Positions 24,823 through 33,314 of a stretch of DNA of 64,000 nt are shown piece after piece. The position numbers and the translations under genes are program-made. The DNA lies in NCBI GenBank assembly GCA_023410595.1, contig JAEYPO010000040.1, forward strand, positions 48,108 through 112,107, written 5' to 3'. The stretch comes from Bacillota bacterium (GTDB lineage: Bacteria > Bacillota > Clostridia > Christensenellales > SZUA-584). Position 1 is the stretch's first letter. Every line of letters starts with the position of its first letter. The notes under the pieces are model-generated. The model saw only the letters and a program-made list of their open reading frames with translations, was not told where the DNA came from and searched no databases.

Positions 24823-25790
24823 TGCTCTTCTCCTTTAAAAAGCTTCAGGTATTCGCCATAGCCTTCCTTTTCGAGGTCTTCTTTGGGTATGAACTTAAGC
24901 GCCGCCGAATTGATGCAGTACCTTGTGCCCAGCGGGAGCGGCCCATCTTCGAACACATGCCCGAGGCGCGAGTCTGAGTTCTTCGCTCTTACCTCCGTTC
25001 TTACCCTTCCAAAACTTCTGTCCTCTTTGCAGCTGATAACATCTTTCCCTATCGGTTTTGTGAAGCTGGGCCATCCGCACCCCGAATCGAATTTGTCCTC
25101 GGATGTAAACAGCGGCTCTCCTGTCACGACGTCCACATAAAGCCCCTCTCTTTTGTTGTCCCAGTATTCGTTTTTAAACGGCGGCTCGGTATAGCTCTCC
25201 TGCGTTACCTTATACTGCATCGGCGTTAAGCTTTCAAGCTTTTTATCTCCCCAGTGCTCGCGCCTGAAGGCCTCGCGCCTTGCCGAAGACAGCTTGTAGC
25301 GCTGCGGGTTTTTCGCGTAAAACCTGCAATGGTATTCCTCCGCCCGGTAGAACGGCGCCGCGGGAAGTATCTTTGTCTTTATAGCCTGCCCCATCAGCCG
25401 CTCCATCTGCGCTTTGGATTTCTCCGCCTCTTCCTTCTGCTGCTCGTCGGCATAGAATATGACGGTCTCATATTGCCTTCCCCTGTCTTCGAACTGCCCG
25501 AAAGCGTCCGTAGGGTCTATCTGCCGCCAGTAAACATCCAAAAGCTGTTTATAAGAGACGACTTCGGGGTCGTACGTTATTTCGACGGCTTCGTAGTGGC
25601 CCGTCGTGCCGCTGCAAACCTCCTCATATGTCGGGTTCTCCTTGTGCCCGCCCGTATAGCCGGGAAATACCTGCTCCACTCCTGATAGCTCGAACGGATG
25701 CTCCATGCACCAGAAGCACCCGCCTGCAAATATCGCTGTTTTTATATCGTCCACACCCTTTCGTATATCGCTGCTTTGATTATTTCCCAT
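24819..25790 (-). CDS. msrAB: Bifunctional peptide methionine sulfoxide reductase MsrA/MsrB
   Basis: A 323-residue fusion that reduces both diastereomers of methionine sulfoxide. The N-terminal MsrA domain (about 15-165) has the GGCFWC active site; the C-terminal MsrB domain (about 180-320) has SGCGWPSF, the SRLGHVF segment and catalytic Cys in RYCINSAAL. The two CxxC zinc pairs of some MsrB proteins are not evident. ATG 25790 is chosen; a GTG ten codons upstream is possible, and neither has a strong ribosome site. It is followed by ExoIII with a four-base overlap. Confidence 0.93.
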   Translation of the reverse strand: MGNNQSSDIRKGVDDIKTAIFAGGCFWCMEHPFELSGVEQVFPGYTGGHKENPTYEEVCSGTTGHYEAVEITYDPEVVSYKQLLDVYWRQIDPTDAFGQFEDRGRQYETVIFYADEQQKEEAEKSKAQMERLMGQAIKTKILPAAPFYRAEEYHCRFYAKNPQRYKLSSARREAFRREHWGDKKLESLTPMQYKVTQESYTEPPFKNEYWDNKREGLYVDVVTGEPLFTSEDKFDSGCGWPSFTKPIGKDVISCKEDRSFGRVRTEVRAKNSDSRLGHVFEDGPLPLGTRYCINSAALKFIPKEDLEKEGYGEYLKLFKGEEQ

Positions 25791-25820
25791 GCCTCGCGCT
25801 ATGATTCGCAATAACCGCAC

Positions 25821-25846
25821 ATAAAAGAAAAACCGGAAAACCGGCT
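25821..25846 (-). terminator. Weak terminator after the polysaccharide deacetylase gene
   Basis: On the minus strand GCCGG, TTTT and CCGG form a short stem followed by TTTTTCTTTT. It lies about 60 bases after the deacetylase stop and before the msrAB gene. Confidence 0.5.
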
Positions 25847-25905
25847 GTTCATCCGGATGATGATTTTATTCGACAGGTCTTTGTATTTTCCTTTAAAATA
25901 AGCGG

Positions 25906-26733
25906 TTATTTCGCCGGATCGTACGTGCGGCAAAGGTAGTTTAAGCTTTTGAACGTATATCCCATGCTCTCCCATTCGGTAAGTACGCGGTCGAGTATCT
26001 CGGCGTTGGTTTTTGACGTGGCGTGCAGCAGCGCTATCTCGCCCGGATGCGTCCGGGAGATTATCGTTTTAAACGCGGACTCGTGGTCGGGCTGATCACT
26101 AGTATACCAGTCCTTATAGGCAAAGCTCCAAAATACCGTCGTATAGCCAAGCTGCTGCGCATATTTTAAGCTTCTCTCGCTGAACTTGCCCTCAGGAGGC
26201 CGGAAATATTTCGGCATGTTTTTCCCCGTCGCCTCGTAAAACGCCTCTTCGTTATCGGAAAGCTCTTTCTTAAACGCGTCAAGGTCCGACAGGGCTGCCA
26301 TATCCTTATGGTTGGCGGAATGGTTGCAGACGAGATGCCCCTCCGCTATCATCCGGCTTACAAGCTCGGGGCTCGATTTGATATAGTGTTTTACCACAAA
26401 GAATGCGGCTGGAACGCCGTGTGCTTTAAGCGTGTCGAGTATCTTTGGAGTATACCCGTTTTCATACCCGGCGTCGAACGTCAAGTATATTATCTTCTGC
26501 TCGGGGCTGCCCGCGGAATACGCGTCGTAATCATATACGAATTCAAAGTCTTTTTCGGCGGCGGGCTGTATACCATCGGTACGCGGCATATAGTACCAAC
26601 TGTATACCGAAGCCTCGCTATGGGCGGCCTGAAAGAAAAAGACGTCCGCGGCATAACCTGTTATGACCAGAAAGACTATGGCCGCGATATCAATATATGC
26701 TATGAGCAGCAAAACGATTTTTTTTATACGCAT
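25906..26733 (-). CDS. Polysaccharide deacetylase, PdaA-like (spore cortex muramic-delta-lactam)
   Basis: A 275-residue NodB-type deacetylase with an N-terminal membrane anchor (residues about 3-30). The motifs LTFDAGYENGYTP, HLVCNHSANHKD (metal-binding histidines), FRPPEGKFSE, TVFWSFAYKDW and LLHATSKTNAE closely follow PdaA, which removes acetyl groups from muramic acid residues so that the delta-lactam of the spore cortex can form. Note Asp-Ala in place of the Asp-Asn often found after the catalytic Asp. ATG 26733 is chosen because the membrane segment then starts at the N-terminus; upstream in-frame starts at 26775 and 26868 are possible. Confidence 0.88.
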   Translation of the reverse strand: MRIKKIVLLLIAYIDIAAIVFLVITGYAADVFFFQAAHSEASVYSWYYMPRTDGIQPAAEKDFEFVYDYDAYSAGSPEQKIIYLTFDAGYENGYTPKILDTLKAHGVPAAFFVVKHYIKSSPELVSRMIAEGHLVCNHSANHKDMAALSDLDAFKKELSDNEEAFYEATGKNMPKYFRPPEGKFSERSLKYAQQLGYTTVFWSFAYKDWYTSDQPDHESAFKTIISRTHPGEIALLHATSKTNAEILDRVLTEWESMGYTFKSLNYLCRTYDPAK

Positions 26734-26892
26734 AAGAACACCCACCGGATTAACCTTAGTCCTTTGTTTATCCATATGCGCTCTGTTTTTGCTATATGAA
26801 CGCGTACATCCCGCCCGCGGCAAATACGTCAATGCAAATGAAATTATCGGGCTGCCGCTGTAAAGCAAATACCGATACTTAAAGAACAGAAG

Positions 26893-26914
26893 CCCCGTCG
26901 GTTTTTCCGCGGGG
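26893..26914 (-). terminator. Possible terminator after the GerQ-like gene
   Basis: On the minus strand CCCCGCGG and CCGACGGGG form a GC-rich stem with one mismatch around AAAAA, followed by a pyrimidine-rich but not pure T stretch. It lies just after the stop at 26933. Confidence 0.45.
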
Positions 26915-26932
26915 TATCTGATTCATGGCCGC

Positions 26933-27484
26933 TTACCCGAATATCGTCACGAACCTTATGGAATAAAGGTCGCACATCAGAAGATCGTCGGTAAGCAAAG
27001 GCTGTAAGACGATGTAGCTCGCTCCTACTTCAAGCAGTGTGCCTACCCTGTCGGTTACAGCGCCGGCGGTTCCCACAACGAATTCCACCCTGACGTTTTT
27101 CCCTATGAAGTTTTTAAGGAATCCCGCCGTATAATATGGGCTCGCAACGGTTACAGGCGTCTGCGGCCCGCCGGGCGTTCTCGGCATAGAGCTTGCCAGC
27201 GGCGTTATTTCCCGTGTAGCGGTCGGTATCATTCCGGCAAGCGACGTTAGCGGCAGCGCAGGCACTTCGCTTGGCGCCGCAGGCGTTGAACGTATAGGCG
27301 GCATTGTCAAGCCTGACTGCATCTGAGTCGGTACCTGGCGCTGCGTCTGCATGGGCGTCTGACTCGCCTGCTGCGTTCTGTTTCGGTCATTTTGCATGTA
27401 AGTTCCTCTTTGAGCTCCGCTCATATCGGCAGGGATGCTTCCCTGGTTATTCTGATTGTACGGGTAATTATATGAATTTGACAT
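26933..27484 (-). CDS. gerQ: GerQ-like spore coat protein
   Basis: A 183-residue protein. The first 115 residues are low-complexity, rich in Asn, Gln, Pro, Thr and Met with several Tyr near the start. The C-terminal 65 residues (YYTAGFLKNFIGKNVRVEF to the end) match the conserved GerQ domain of spore coat proteins, which in Bacillus is cross-linked into the coat and is needed to keep the CwlJ hydrolase there. The CwlJ-like gene lies 45 bases upstream on the same strand, a pairing also found in other spore formers, and this strongly supports both calls. Confidence 0.82.
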   Translation of the reverse strand: MSNSYNYPYNQNNQGSIPADMSGAQRGTYMQNDRNRTQQASQTPMQTQRQVPTQMQSGLTMPPIRSTPAAPSEVPALPLTSLAGMIPTATREITPLASSMPRTPGGPQTPVTVASPYYTAGFLKNFIGKNVRVEFVVGTAGAVTDRVGTLLEVGASYIVLQPLLTDDLLMCDLYSIRFVTIFG

Positions 27485-27529
27485 ACTATCCTCCCCTTGA
27501 TTTACCCTAAAAGCATTTAAATCTCGTCT

Positions 27530-27985
27530 TTAAGTCTGCGCATACAATTCCGTAGGCGTATAAAAGCAGTGCTGGCTTATCCTGTTGAACTGCACCCCCG
27601 TCCTGTTATACGGAAAATATGCAGGGCAGTCCGGCCGGAAGGGGTTCATGTACCACAGCGTATCCGCGGCTCCGGGAAATACGTTGCCGGAAAGCGCCCA
27701 ATCCGCTATATCGTAATGCTCCTCCAGCGCCGGAATATTGAAAATGTTCTGCGGATTCTCCTCGCCGCCGACTATTGTCATATAACATGTAAACTGGTAC
27801 GGCTGCTGCAATACCCTGCGCAGGTCTCCCTGCCCGATCCTCTGGTACTCTCCGTACCCTATATGCACCCTGTTCATTATCGTCGTCCCCACGGCTTTCA
27901 TTCCCTGTTCGCCTTCGCCTTCGGCTTCACACCGTATCATTCTTGCGAACATCTCTCTTGTCGACAGCTCCATTTTTCTCACCAT
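27530..27985 (-). CDS. cwlJ: Spore cortex-lytic cell wall hydrolase, CwlJ-like
   Basis: A 151-residue Hydrolase_2 (SleB/CwlJ) domain protein without a signal peptide, as expected for CwlJ, which reaches the spore coat from the mother cell. The motifs ARMIRCEAEGEGEQGM (catalytic Glu), GTTIMNRVH and the C-terminal QHCFYTPTE fit the family. A second ATG at 27973 with GGTGAG upstream may be the true start (147 residues). It would degrade cortex peptidoglycan during germination, together with the GerQ-like protein downstream. Confidence 0.88.
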   Translation of the reverse strand: MVRKMELSTREMFARMIRCEAEGEGEQGMKAVGTTIMNRVHIGYGEYQRIGQGDLRRVLQQPYQFTCYMTIVGGEENPQNIFNIPALEEHYDIADWALSGNVFPGAADTLWYMNPFRPDCPAYFPYNRTGVQFNRISQHCFYTPTELYAQT

Positions 27986-28106
27986 AAAATATTAATCTCT
28001 GACGCGGCGCGAAGCGCCTATCAGCATTCAATACAGTATATTGATGTAAGCTTAATTTTGATAAAGATTTATGCGATAATTCTTATTTTATATTTGGGGG
28101 TTTTTT

Positions 28107-28178
28107 ATGAACGTAAGTAAAAAGCGTAAATATAATAAATTAGCATGTAAAATAATAAAGGGAAGTGAAGGACATTGA
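28107..28178 (+). CDS. Small basic upstream ORF overlapping the LysM/GH18 gene start
   Basis: A 23-codon frame (MNVSKKRKYNKLACKI and so on) begins at an ATG preceded by GGGGG at six bases. Its TGA stop overlaps the TTG start of the LysM/GH18 gene by two bases. The position and the ribosome site suggest translational coupling to the weak TTG start. It may be only a leader peptide without its own function. No homologue is recognised. Confidence 0.4.
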   Translation: MNVSKKRKYNKLACKIIKGSEGH

Positions 28179-29464
28179 ACATATACGTAGTAAAACCGGG
28201 CGACTCGCTTTACAGCATCGGGCAGCAATTCGGAGTCAGTCCGGACGATATATTTACCGCCAATCAGCTTGAGGACATACCTTACCTGGTCGTAGGCCAG
28301 GCTCTCGTTATCCCGTCCACGGAAATCTCTTATACCGTACAGTCGGGGGATACGCTTTGGAGCATAGCCAGAAGGTTCGGCTCCACTGCCGAAGGAATAA
28401 TATCGCTGAACAATATAACCGACCCGCAGCGTCTACAGCCGGGAAGGATCCTCCGTATACCCCAGAGAGCCAATAAGTACGGATATATCGAGGTAAATGC
28501 ATATATTGAGCCGTCTACCCCGGAAACCGAAACGGCAAGGGTAAACGAAGTGGGATCGTATCTTACCTATATCGCTCCATTCAGCTATCAGGCAACGGCA
28601 TCGGGCGCTCTTACGCCGATAGACGACAACGCCATACTGTCCGCGTCGAAAAATTTCAGGATAGCGCCGCTCATGGTGGTTACGAATTTCGCTAACGGCA
28701 ATTTCAACACCGACCTCGTCGATACAATACTGCAGAGCGACGCTATACAGACAACGCTGATAAACAACATTCTGAACACTCTGAGAACGAAAGGATACTA
28801 TGGAGTCAACATAGATTTTGAAAGGATTTCCCCTCAGAACAGGCAGCTTTATAACAACTTCCTGCGCAAGCTTGTTGCGGCGCTCAGACCTTCGAATTTT
28901 CCTGTATCCACCGCACTCGCGCCCAAACCGTCCGACGAGCTTACAGGCGCGTGGCACGGAGCGCATGATTACCGCGCCCACGGCGAGATAGTCGATTTTG
29001 TTATCATCATGACGTATGAGTGGGGATGGTCAGGCGGTCCGCCATATGCCGTCGCTCCCATCGACCTGGTGGAAGACGTCATAAGATACGCGGCCTCGGT
29101 AATGCCGGGCAGAAAGATAATGATGGGCATGCCACTGTATGGATACGACTGGACTTTGCCGTTTTCGCCCGACAGATGGGCAAGGCGGGTAAGCCCGCAG
29201 CAGGCGATAAGGCTCGCCGCCGAACACGGAGCCGAGATACGCTTCGACGAACAAACCCAGTCGCCTACGTTCAATTATTATGATTCCAATGGCGCGCAAC
29301 ATGAAGTCTGGTTTGAAGACGCAAGAAGCGTACGCTCGAAGCTGCTGCTTGTAAACAAATACGACCTGCGCGGCGTAAGCTACTGGGTGCTCGGCGTATC
29401 GTTCCCGCAGAACTGGCTTGTACTTGACGATATGTACAACATAGTGAAGGTGATTCCTCAATAA
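28175..29464 (+). CDS. LysM-GH18 spore cortex-lytic/germination protein (YaaH/SleL-like)
   Basis: A 429-residue protein. Two LysM peptidoglycan-binding repeats occupy residues about 1-95 (VVKPGDSLYSIGQQFGVS and VQSGDTLWSIARRFGS) and a glycoside hydrolase 18 domain the rest, with the catalytic Glu in GVNIDFERI. There is no signal peptide, as in YaaH/SleL, which are packaged in the spore and act as N-acetylglucosaminidases on cortex fragments. Translation starts at TTG 28175. It is divergent from the CwlJ-like gene, forming a small germination cluster. Confidence 0.9.
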   Translation: MNIYVVKPGDSLYSIGQQFGVSPDDIFTANQLEDIPYLVVGQALVIPSTEISYTVQSGDTLWSIARRFGSTAEGIISLNNITDPQRLQPGRILRIPQRANKYGYIEVNAYIEPSTPETETARVNEVGSYLTYIAPFSYQATASGALTPIDDNAILSASKNFRIAPLMVVTNFANGNFNTDLVDTILQSDAIQTTLINNILNTLRTKGYYGVNIDFERISPQNRQLYNNFLRKLVAALRPSNFPVSTALAPKPSDELTGAWHGAHDYRAHGEIVDFVIIMTYEWGWSGGPPYAVAPIDLVEDVIRYAASVMPGRKIMMGMPLYGYDWTLPFSPDRWARRVSPQQAIRLAAEHGAEIRFDEQTQSPTFNYYDSNGAQHEVWFEDARSVRSKLLLVNKYDLRGVSYWVLGVSFPQNWLVLDDMYNIVKVIPQ

Positions 29465-29600
29465 AACCGATGAATATCCGTTGATATCACGTTACGCCCC
29501 GCATGGCCGCCCCGAAACAGCAACCGGCTGACGGCCGGCGGAGCATTCTGTTGTCATTCTCTTGTTTGCCGGATTGTCCGACGGCATGCTTTTATAAATG

Positions 29601-30260
29601 TCAATCGAGTATGCGCCAGCCTGATTTCATCGCCTTATCCCTTAATCCCTTATCGGGCCTGACCGCTACGGGACAGCCGACGATACTCAGCACATGGATG
29701 TCCGAGGAGCTGTCGGCATAGGCGCTGCTCTCGCCCCACTCCACCCGTTTGCCGTGAAATACGGCCTGCAGCCTTAACACCTTCTCAGCCCCGTATATGA
29801 CTTCGAGCGGACGCCTGTAATCCACCCGCCCTTCTTTATAAAAGATACTTGTGCCTATTACCGTGTCAATATTCAAAAGCGCGGCGATCTTCTCAAGCAG
29901 GTATTCAAAACACCCCGAGAGCAGCACCGTATGAAAGCCCGCGGCTTTTGCTGCCGTTATTTCCTCCACTACGGAGCTGTTAAGCCGCGCTATCATAACG
30001 GCGGCGCAGCGGTCAAAGAACGCCTCAACGTCCGCCCTTTCCATTCCGGAGAATATGCGCAGAAATTTGCGCATTATGGTCCTCGTGTTCCTGTCGCTAT
30101 GCGCGCCCAGCTTATGCCCAACATAAAGCCTTCCGAGCGACGCATATACAAGGCCGAGCTTAAGCCTCGGATAACCGAATTTTGCCCATTGCTTCAATAA
30201 AAACGGCAGCGTGTCCTCAATAAACAGCGTTCCGTCGAAGTCAAACACCGCAAGCTTCAT
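29601..30260 (-). CDS. HAD-IB family phosphatase
   Basis: A 219-residue HAD hydrolase with motif I DFDGTLF, motif II in LLSGCFEYL, and motif III/IV YADSSSDIHVL, resembling phosphoserine-phosphatase-like HAD-IB enzymes. It should dephosphorylate a small molecule; the substrate is unknown. Its ATG overlaps the stop of the helical protein gene upstream (30257-30260). It is thus the last gene of the ABC-2 exporter operon. Confidence 0.85.
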   Translation of the reverse strand: MKLAVFDFDGTLFIEDTLPFLLKQWAKFGYPRLKLGLVYASLGRLYVGHKLGAHSDRNTRTIMRKFLRIFSGMERADVEAFFDRCAAVMIARLNSSVVEEITAAKAAGFHTVLLSGCFEYLLEKIAALLNIDTVIGTSIFYKEGRVDYRRPLEVIYGAEKVLRLQAVFHGKRVEWGESSAYADSSSDIHVLSIVGCPVAVRPDKGLRDKAMKSGWRILD

Positions 30261-30862
30261 GCTCCGCCCGTTGCCCCCAGGAAGCTTGCTATGTCTTTGA
30301 CAAGTCGTTCCCGCAGTTCTAAAAGCTCGTATATGTTGACGCCGAGCCTTTTAATTATTTCCTCTTCCACATCCATGGCAGAGTTCGGGTCCTGCGGCAG
30401 GCCTAATAAGCTTGACGGCGAGCCGTACAGCGGGAACTCCATGGAGCATTTATACGCGTTCCGTATTATCCCCTCACACTTATAAAGCTTTATAAGGCTG
30501 CCTAAAAGCCCCTCCGTTTCGGTGCTTACCGTTATTGCCTCTGCCCGCTGCGCGAAAGCCCTATCTTTTAAAGAATAGTTCTCAACGTCCCCGAACGCCG
30601 ACTCCGACGCGGCGTCTATCGCACCGGCGGCTTCCGAAACGGCGCTAATGGTCGCTGCATCCGTTTCCTCGTCAAGCAGGTCTTCGCACTTTTCTATCTC
30701 GATCTCCAGCGTCTTGGCGTAATACAGCCTTAAAAGCGCGGCCTGAACATACTCCGGAATATCTTCGTCCATGCTCTTGTCAATTTCCATACCGGCCAGT
30801 TCTCCGGCTAATCGTTTATACTTATTTGCGTTATCAACTATCTTCTGTTCCAAATAAATCAC
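30257..30862 (-). CDS. Hypothetical helical protein in ABC exporter operon
   Basis: A 201-residue acidic, strongly helical protein without membrane segments or a signal peptide. No family is recognised. It overlaps both neighbours by four bases (permease upstream, HAD phosphatase downstream), so it is made together with the exporter. A cytoplasmic accessory or regulatory role is possible but not shown. Confidence 0.65.
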   Translation of the reverse strand: MIYLEQKIVDNANKYKRLAGELAGMEIDKSMDEDIPEYVQAALLRLYYAKTLEIEIEKCEDLLDEETDAATISAVSEAAGAIDAASESAFGDVENYSLKDRAFAQRAEAITVSTETEGLLGSLIKLYKCEGIIRNAYKCSMEFPLYGSPSSLLGLPQDPNSAMDVEEEIIKRLGVNIYELLELRERLVKDIASFLGATGGA

Positions 30863-32028
30863 GCCCTTTGTTTTTTATTATATAACGCTACGCTTGCCGC
30901 AAAGAAAACGGCAGCCATGCCGAGCAGCACGAGTATACTGGTCACGGCGCCGCCAAGGCTTCCGCCTGCGGCCAGGCCCTCTGCAGCCTCGACCGCCCAT
31001 TTCTGAGGCACTGCGTTCGCAATGCCCAGCAGTACGTCCGAGCCTACGATGGACAGCGGCCACATGCATCCGCCGAGCATCGCCGTAGCCACAAGTATCA
31101 CAGGCGTACCCGCGTTAAGCTGCTCATATGTGTTAAAAAGCGCAGACAGCAGCAGCCCGAAGCATGTCATTGTGAGCACGTACACCCCGAACACAAGCAG
31201 TATCGGCGGCAAACGGTCCCCGAAGTCTATGCCGAACATAAGCTGCCCCAGCACCAGCACGATGCACATCTGCAGCGCGCCCACGATAAACGCCGGTATG
31301 AAGTTTCCCGCGAGCACAGATGTTGCCGAAATCGGCGATAGCCTTATCCTGTCCCATGTACGGAGTTTTTTATCCTCAAGTATACTTCCTATAGTAAACA
31401 CTATGCTGAACGTCACAAAGAATACGTTTAATCCCATAAGATAATGCATGTTTGTCATAAAGCGTTCCTGATTCCCGCCTGTCCCCGGCATAACGAAATC
31501 TACTTGCACGGCGGAGTTGCCGCCCATTCGGTTTTCATACCCGCCGCTCACGTCCTCAAATGAAGGCGAGCCTATATCCGCCGCTGCCAGAGTATCGCTT
31601 AATATGCGCTGCAGAGCGTAAACGTGGGCCGTCTTTGAGGCAGCACTGCGCACCGCCGTCTGAAACGCCATGATATCCGCGCTGTCCGCTGACTGAATAA
31701 GCGTTATGCGCGCTCCTCCGGTTTTAAGCGCTTCGCCGAAGCCTTCGGGTATAACAAGCGCCGCAAGCGCATCCCCCTTTGAGACCGAGCTTTGTGCCTC
31801 CGCCTCGTCTGTAAGCGTTATCGAATACGCGCTTTCTTTAACCGCTTCAATAAACGCGTTCGTTGCTTGCGAACTGTCGTTGTCTGCGACCGCTATCCTC
31901 TGCGCGCCTTCTCCCGCAAACGAGTTGCCGAATATAAACGAGAGCACGATGGCCATAAGTATCATTATTACGTACATGTAGTATTCATATTTCATTCTGG
32001 TAAACTTAAGCCACAGAATTGACCTCAT
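30859..32028 (-). CDS. ABC-2 type permease (second)
   Basis: A 389-residue permease of the ABC-2/YhgE-like layout: one N-terminal helix, a large extracytoplasmic domain (about 45-195), then five to six helices in the C-terminal half, with the SILEDKKLRTWDRIRLSPIS elbow region typical of ABC-2 exporters. ATG 32028 directly follows the TAG of the first permease gene, with GGAGGG upstream. It should pair with the permease 32029-33312 to form a heterodimer served by the ATPase 33315-34250. Confidence 0.88.
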   Translation of the reverse strand: MRSILWLKFTRMKYEYYMYVIMILMAIVLSFIFGNSFAGEGAQRIAVADNDSSQATNAFIEAVKESAYSITLTDEAEAQSSVSKGDALAALVIPEGFGEALKTGGARITLIQSADSADIMAFQTAVRSAASKTAHVYALQRILSDTLAAADIGSPSFEDVSGGYENRMGGNSAVQVDFVMPGTGGNQERFMTNMHYLMGLNVFFVTFSIVFTIGSILEDKKLRTWDRIRLSPISATSVLAGNFIPAFIVGALQMCIVLVLGQLMFGIDFGDRLPPILLVFGVYVLTMTCFGLLLSALFNTYEQLNAGTPVILVATAMLGGCMWPLSIVGSDVLLGIANAVPQKWAVEAAEGLAAGGSLGGAVTSILVLLGMAAVFFAASVALYNKKQRA

Positions 32029-33312
32029 CTATGCCCTCCTCTCTCTGGGGAACAGCGCGATGCCGAGGAAATAGAGCGCTGCGCCCAGCCCGAGGCTGCC
32101 GAGCATATAAGGCAGCACTTCCGCAAGCGGCGCTCCCGTAACGCTGCCCGTATAAGCCTGTATCGCGAGGCCGTTGGGCGTTGCGAGCGAGAGCGTTGAA
32201 AAGAACCTGGGCAGTACGGACAACGGAAGGTAGCTCCCACCAAAAAGCGCCAGCACCTGTACGATAACACTCTGGAAAACGCTGCCCAGCCTCGGATTAC
32301 CCGCGCGATATACGAGCACCATCAGCAGCACGCCGAGGCCCGTTACCGATATGGCCACGCATACGGATATAAGTACGAATGAAACCCAATTCCCCCAGTC
32401 TATACCGAACGCCAGCGTGGAAAACGCGAACAATACAATAAGCTGCAGTATGCAAAGCAAAAACACCGCCGCCGATTTTCCAAGCAGCAGCTTCTTTTTC
32501 GGCACTCCCGCGGCCGACAGCCGGTGCAGCGTCTTTTCCTCCCATTCGGTATACAAAAACGAGCTTCCCTGACCCGCGGAATACAGCACGAACATACATG
32601 TTATCGCTATGGAATAATACATGAAACTCGTGAGCGGCTTTCGCGCTTCAATGCCTTTTAAGCTTATCTCTGCTGCCTGCGCAACTGAAGCCTCCACGGC
32701 TTTTTGTATATAGCCTTGCATGTCGATGCTTTTAAAGGTCTCCGCCGTAAGCCGGCCGTTTTTCATGACGGTATCTATGAGCACGCCAAGGTCGGCCGAA
32801 ACGGACGATATGGTATTTGTGTACGAGCGCACGATGCCCGCCGCTATCTGCCCCTGCAGCGTTCTTTTACTCGAGCCTTCAACAATTATCTCAACGCTGC
32901 CTCCCCCGCCCATCATGCCGTTTGTTACGCTTTCGATATACCCTTTCGGTATCGTAACTACGGCGTCAATCGAGCCGTCCTCAAGAAGCGCTTCCGCGTT
33001 CTCAGCATCCGTTTTTCTGTAGCTTAAAAACGAACTAACGTCCTTTGAATCGAGCACGGCGTATATGGACATCTGCGACGTGTCATACGACGCACCATTT
33101 GCCTGTGTTTGCTGATTCGGAGTGCCCGAGTCATCTTCGTCCACCACCGCTATATTTATCCGCCCTATGGAAAAACCGCTGTTGAACACGCCGCCCAATG
33201 CAAGACTCAATATGACTATCAGCACTATTGGCATTATAAATATGAATACCAGCGCTTTAAAGTCGCGCAGCACGATGAGCAGATCCTTTTTTATCAAGTC
33301 AAAAAGCTTCAT
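32029..33312 (-). CDS. ABC-2 type permease (first)
   Basis: A 427-residue permease with the same plan as the following gene: an N-terminal helix, an extracytoplasmic domain of about 190 residues and six C-terminal helices, with TEWEEKTLHRLSAAGVPKKK as the coupling elbow. ATG 33312 with GAGGG seven bases upstream is preferred to a TTG two codons earlier. It overlaps or abuts both neighbours. Confidence 0.88.
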   Translation of the reverse strand: MKLFDLIKKDLLIVLRDFKALVFIFIMPIVLIVILSLALGGVFNSGFSIGRINIAVVDEDDSGTPNQQTQANGASYDTSQMSIYAVLDSKDVSSFLSYRKTDAENAEALLEDGSIDAVVTIPKGYIESVTNGMMGGGGSVEIIVEGSSKRTLQGQIAAGIVRSYTNTISSVSADLGVLIDTVMKNGRLTAETFKSIDMQGYIQKAVEASVAQAAEISLKGIEARKPLTSFMYYSIAITCMFVLYSAGQGSSFLYTEWEEKTLHRLSAAGVPKKKLLLGKSAAVFLLCILQLIVLFAFSTLAFGIDWGNWVSFVLISVCVAISVTGLGVLLMVLVYRAGNPRLGSVFQSVIVQVLALFGGSYLPLSVLPRFFSTLSLATPNGLAIQAYTGSVTGAPLAEVLPYMLGSLGLGAALYFLGIALFPRERRA

Positions 33313-33314
33313 CG

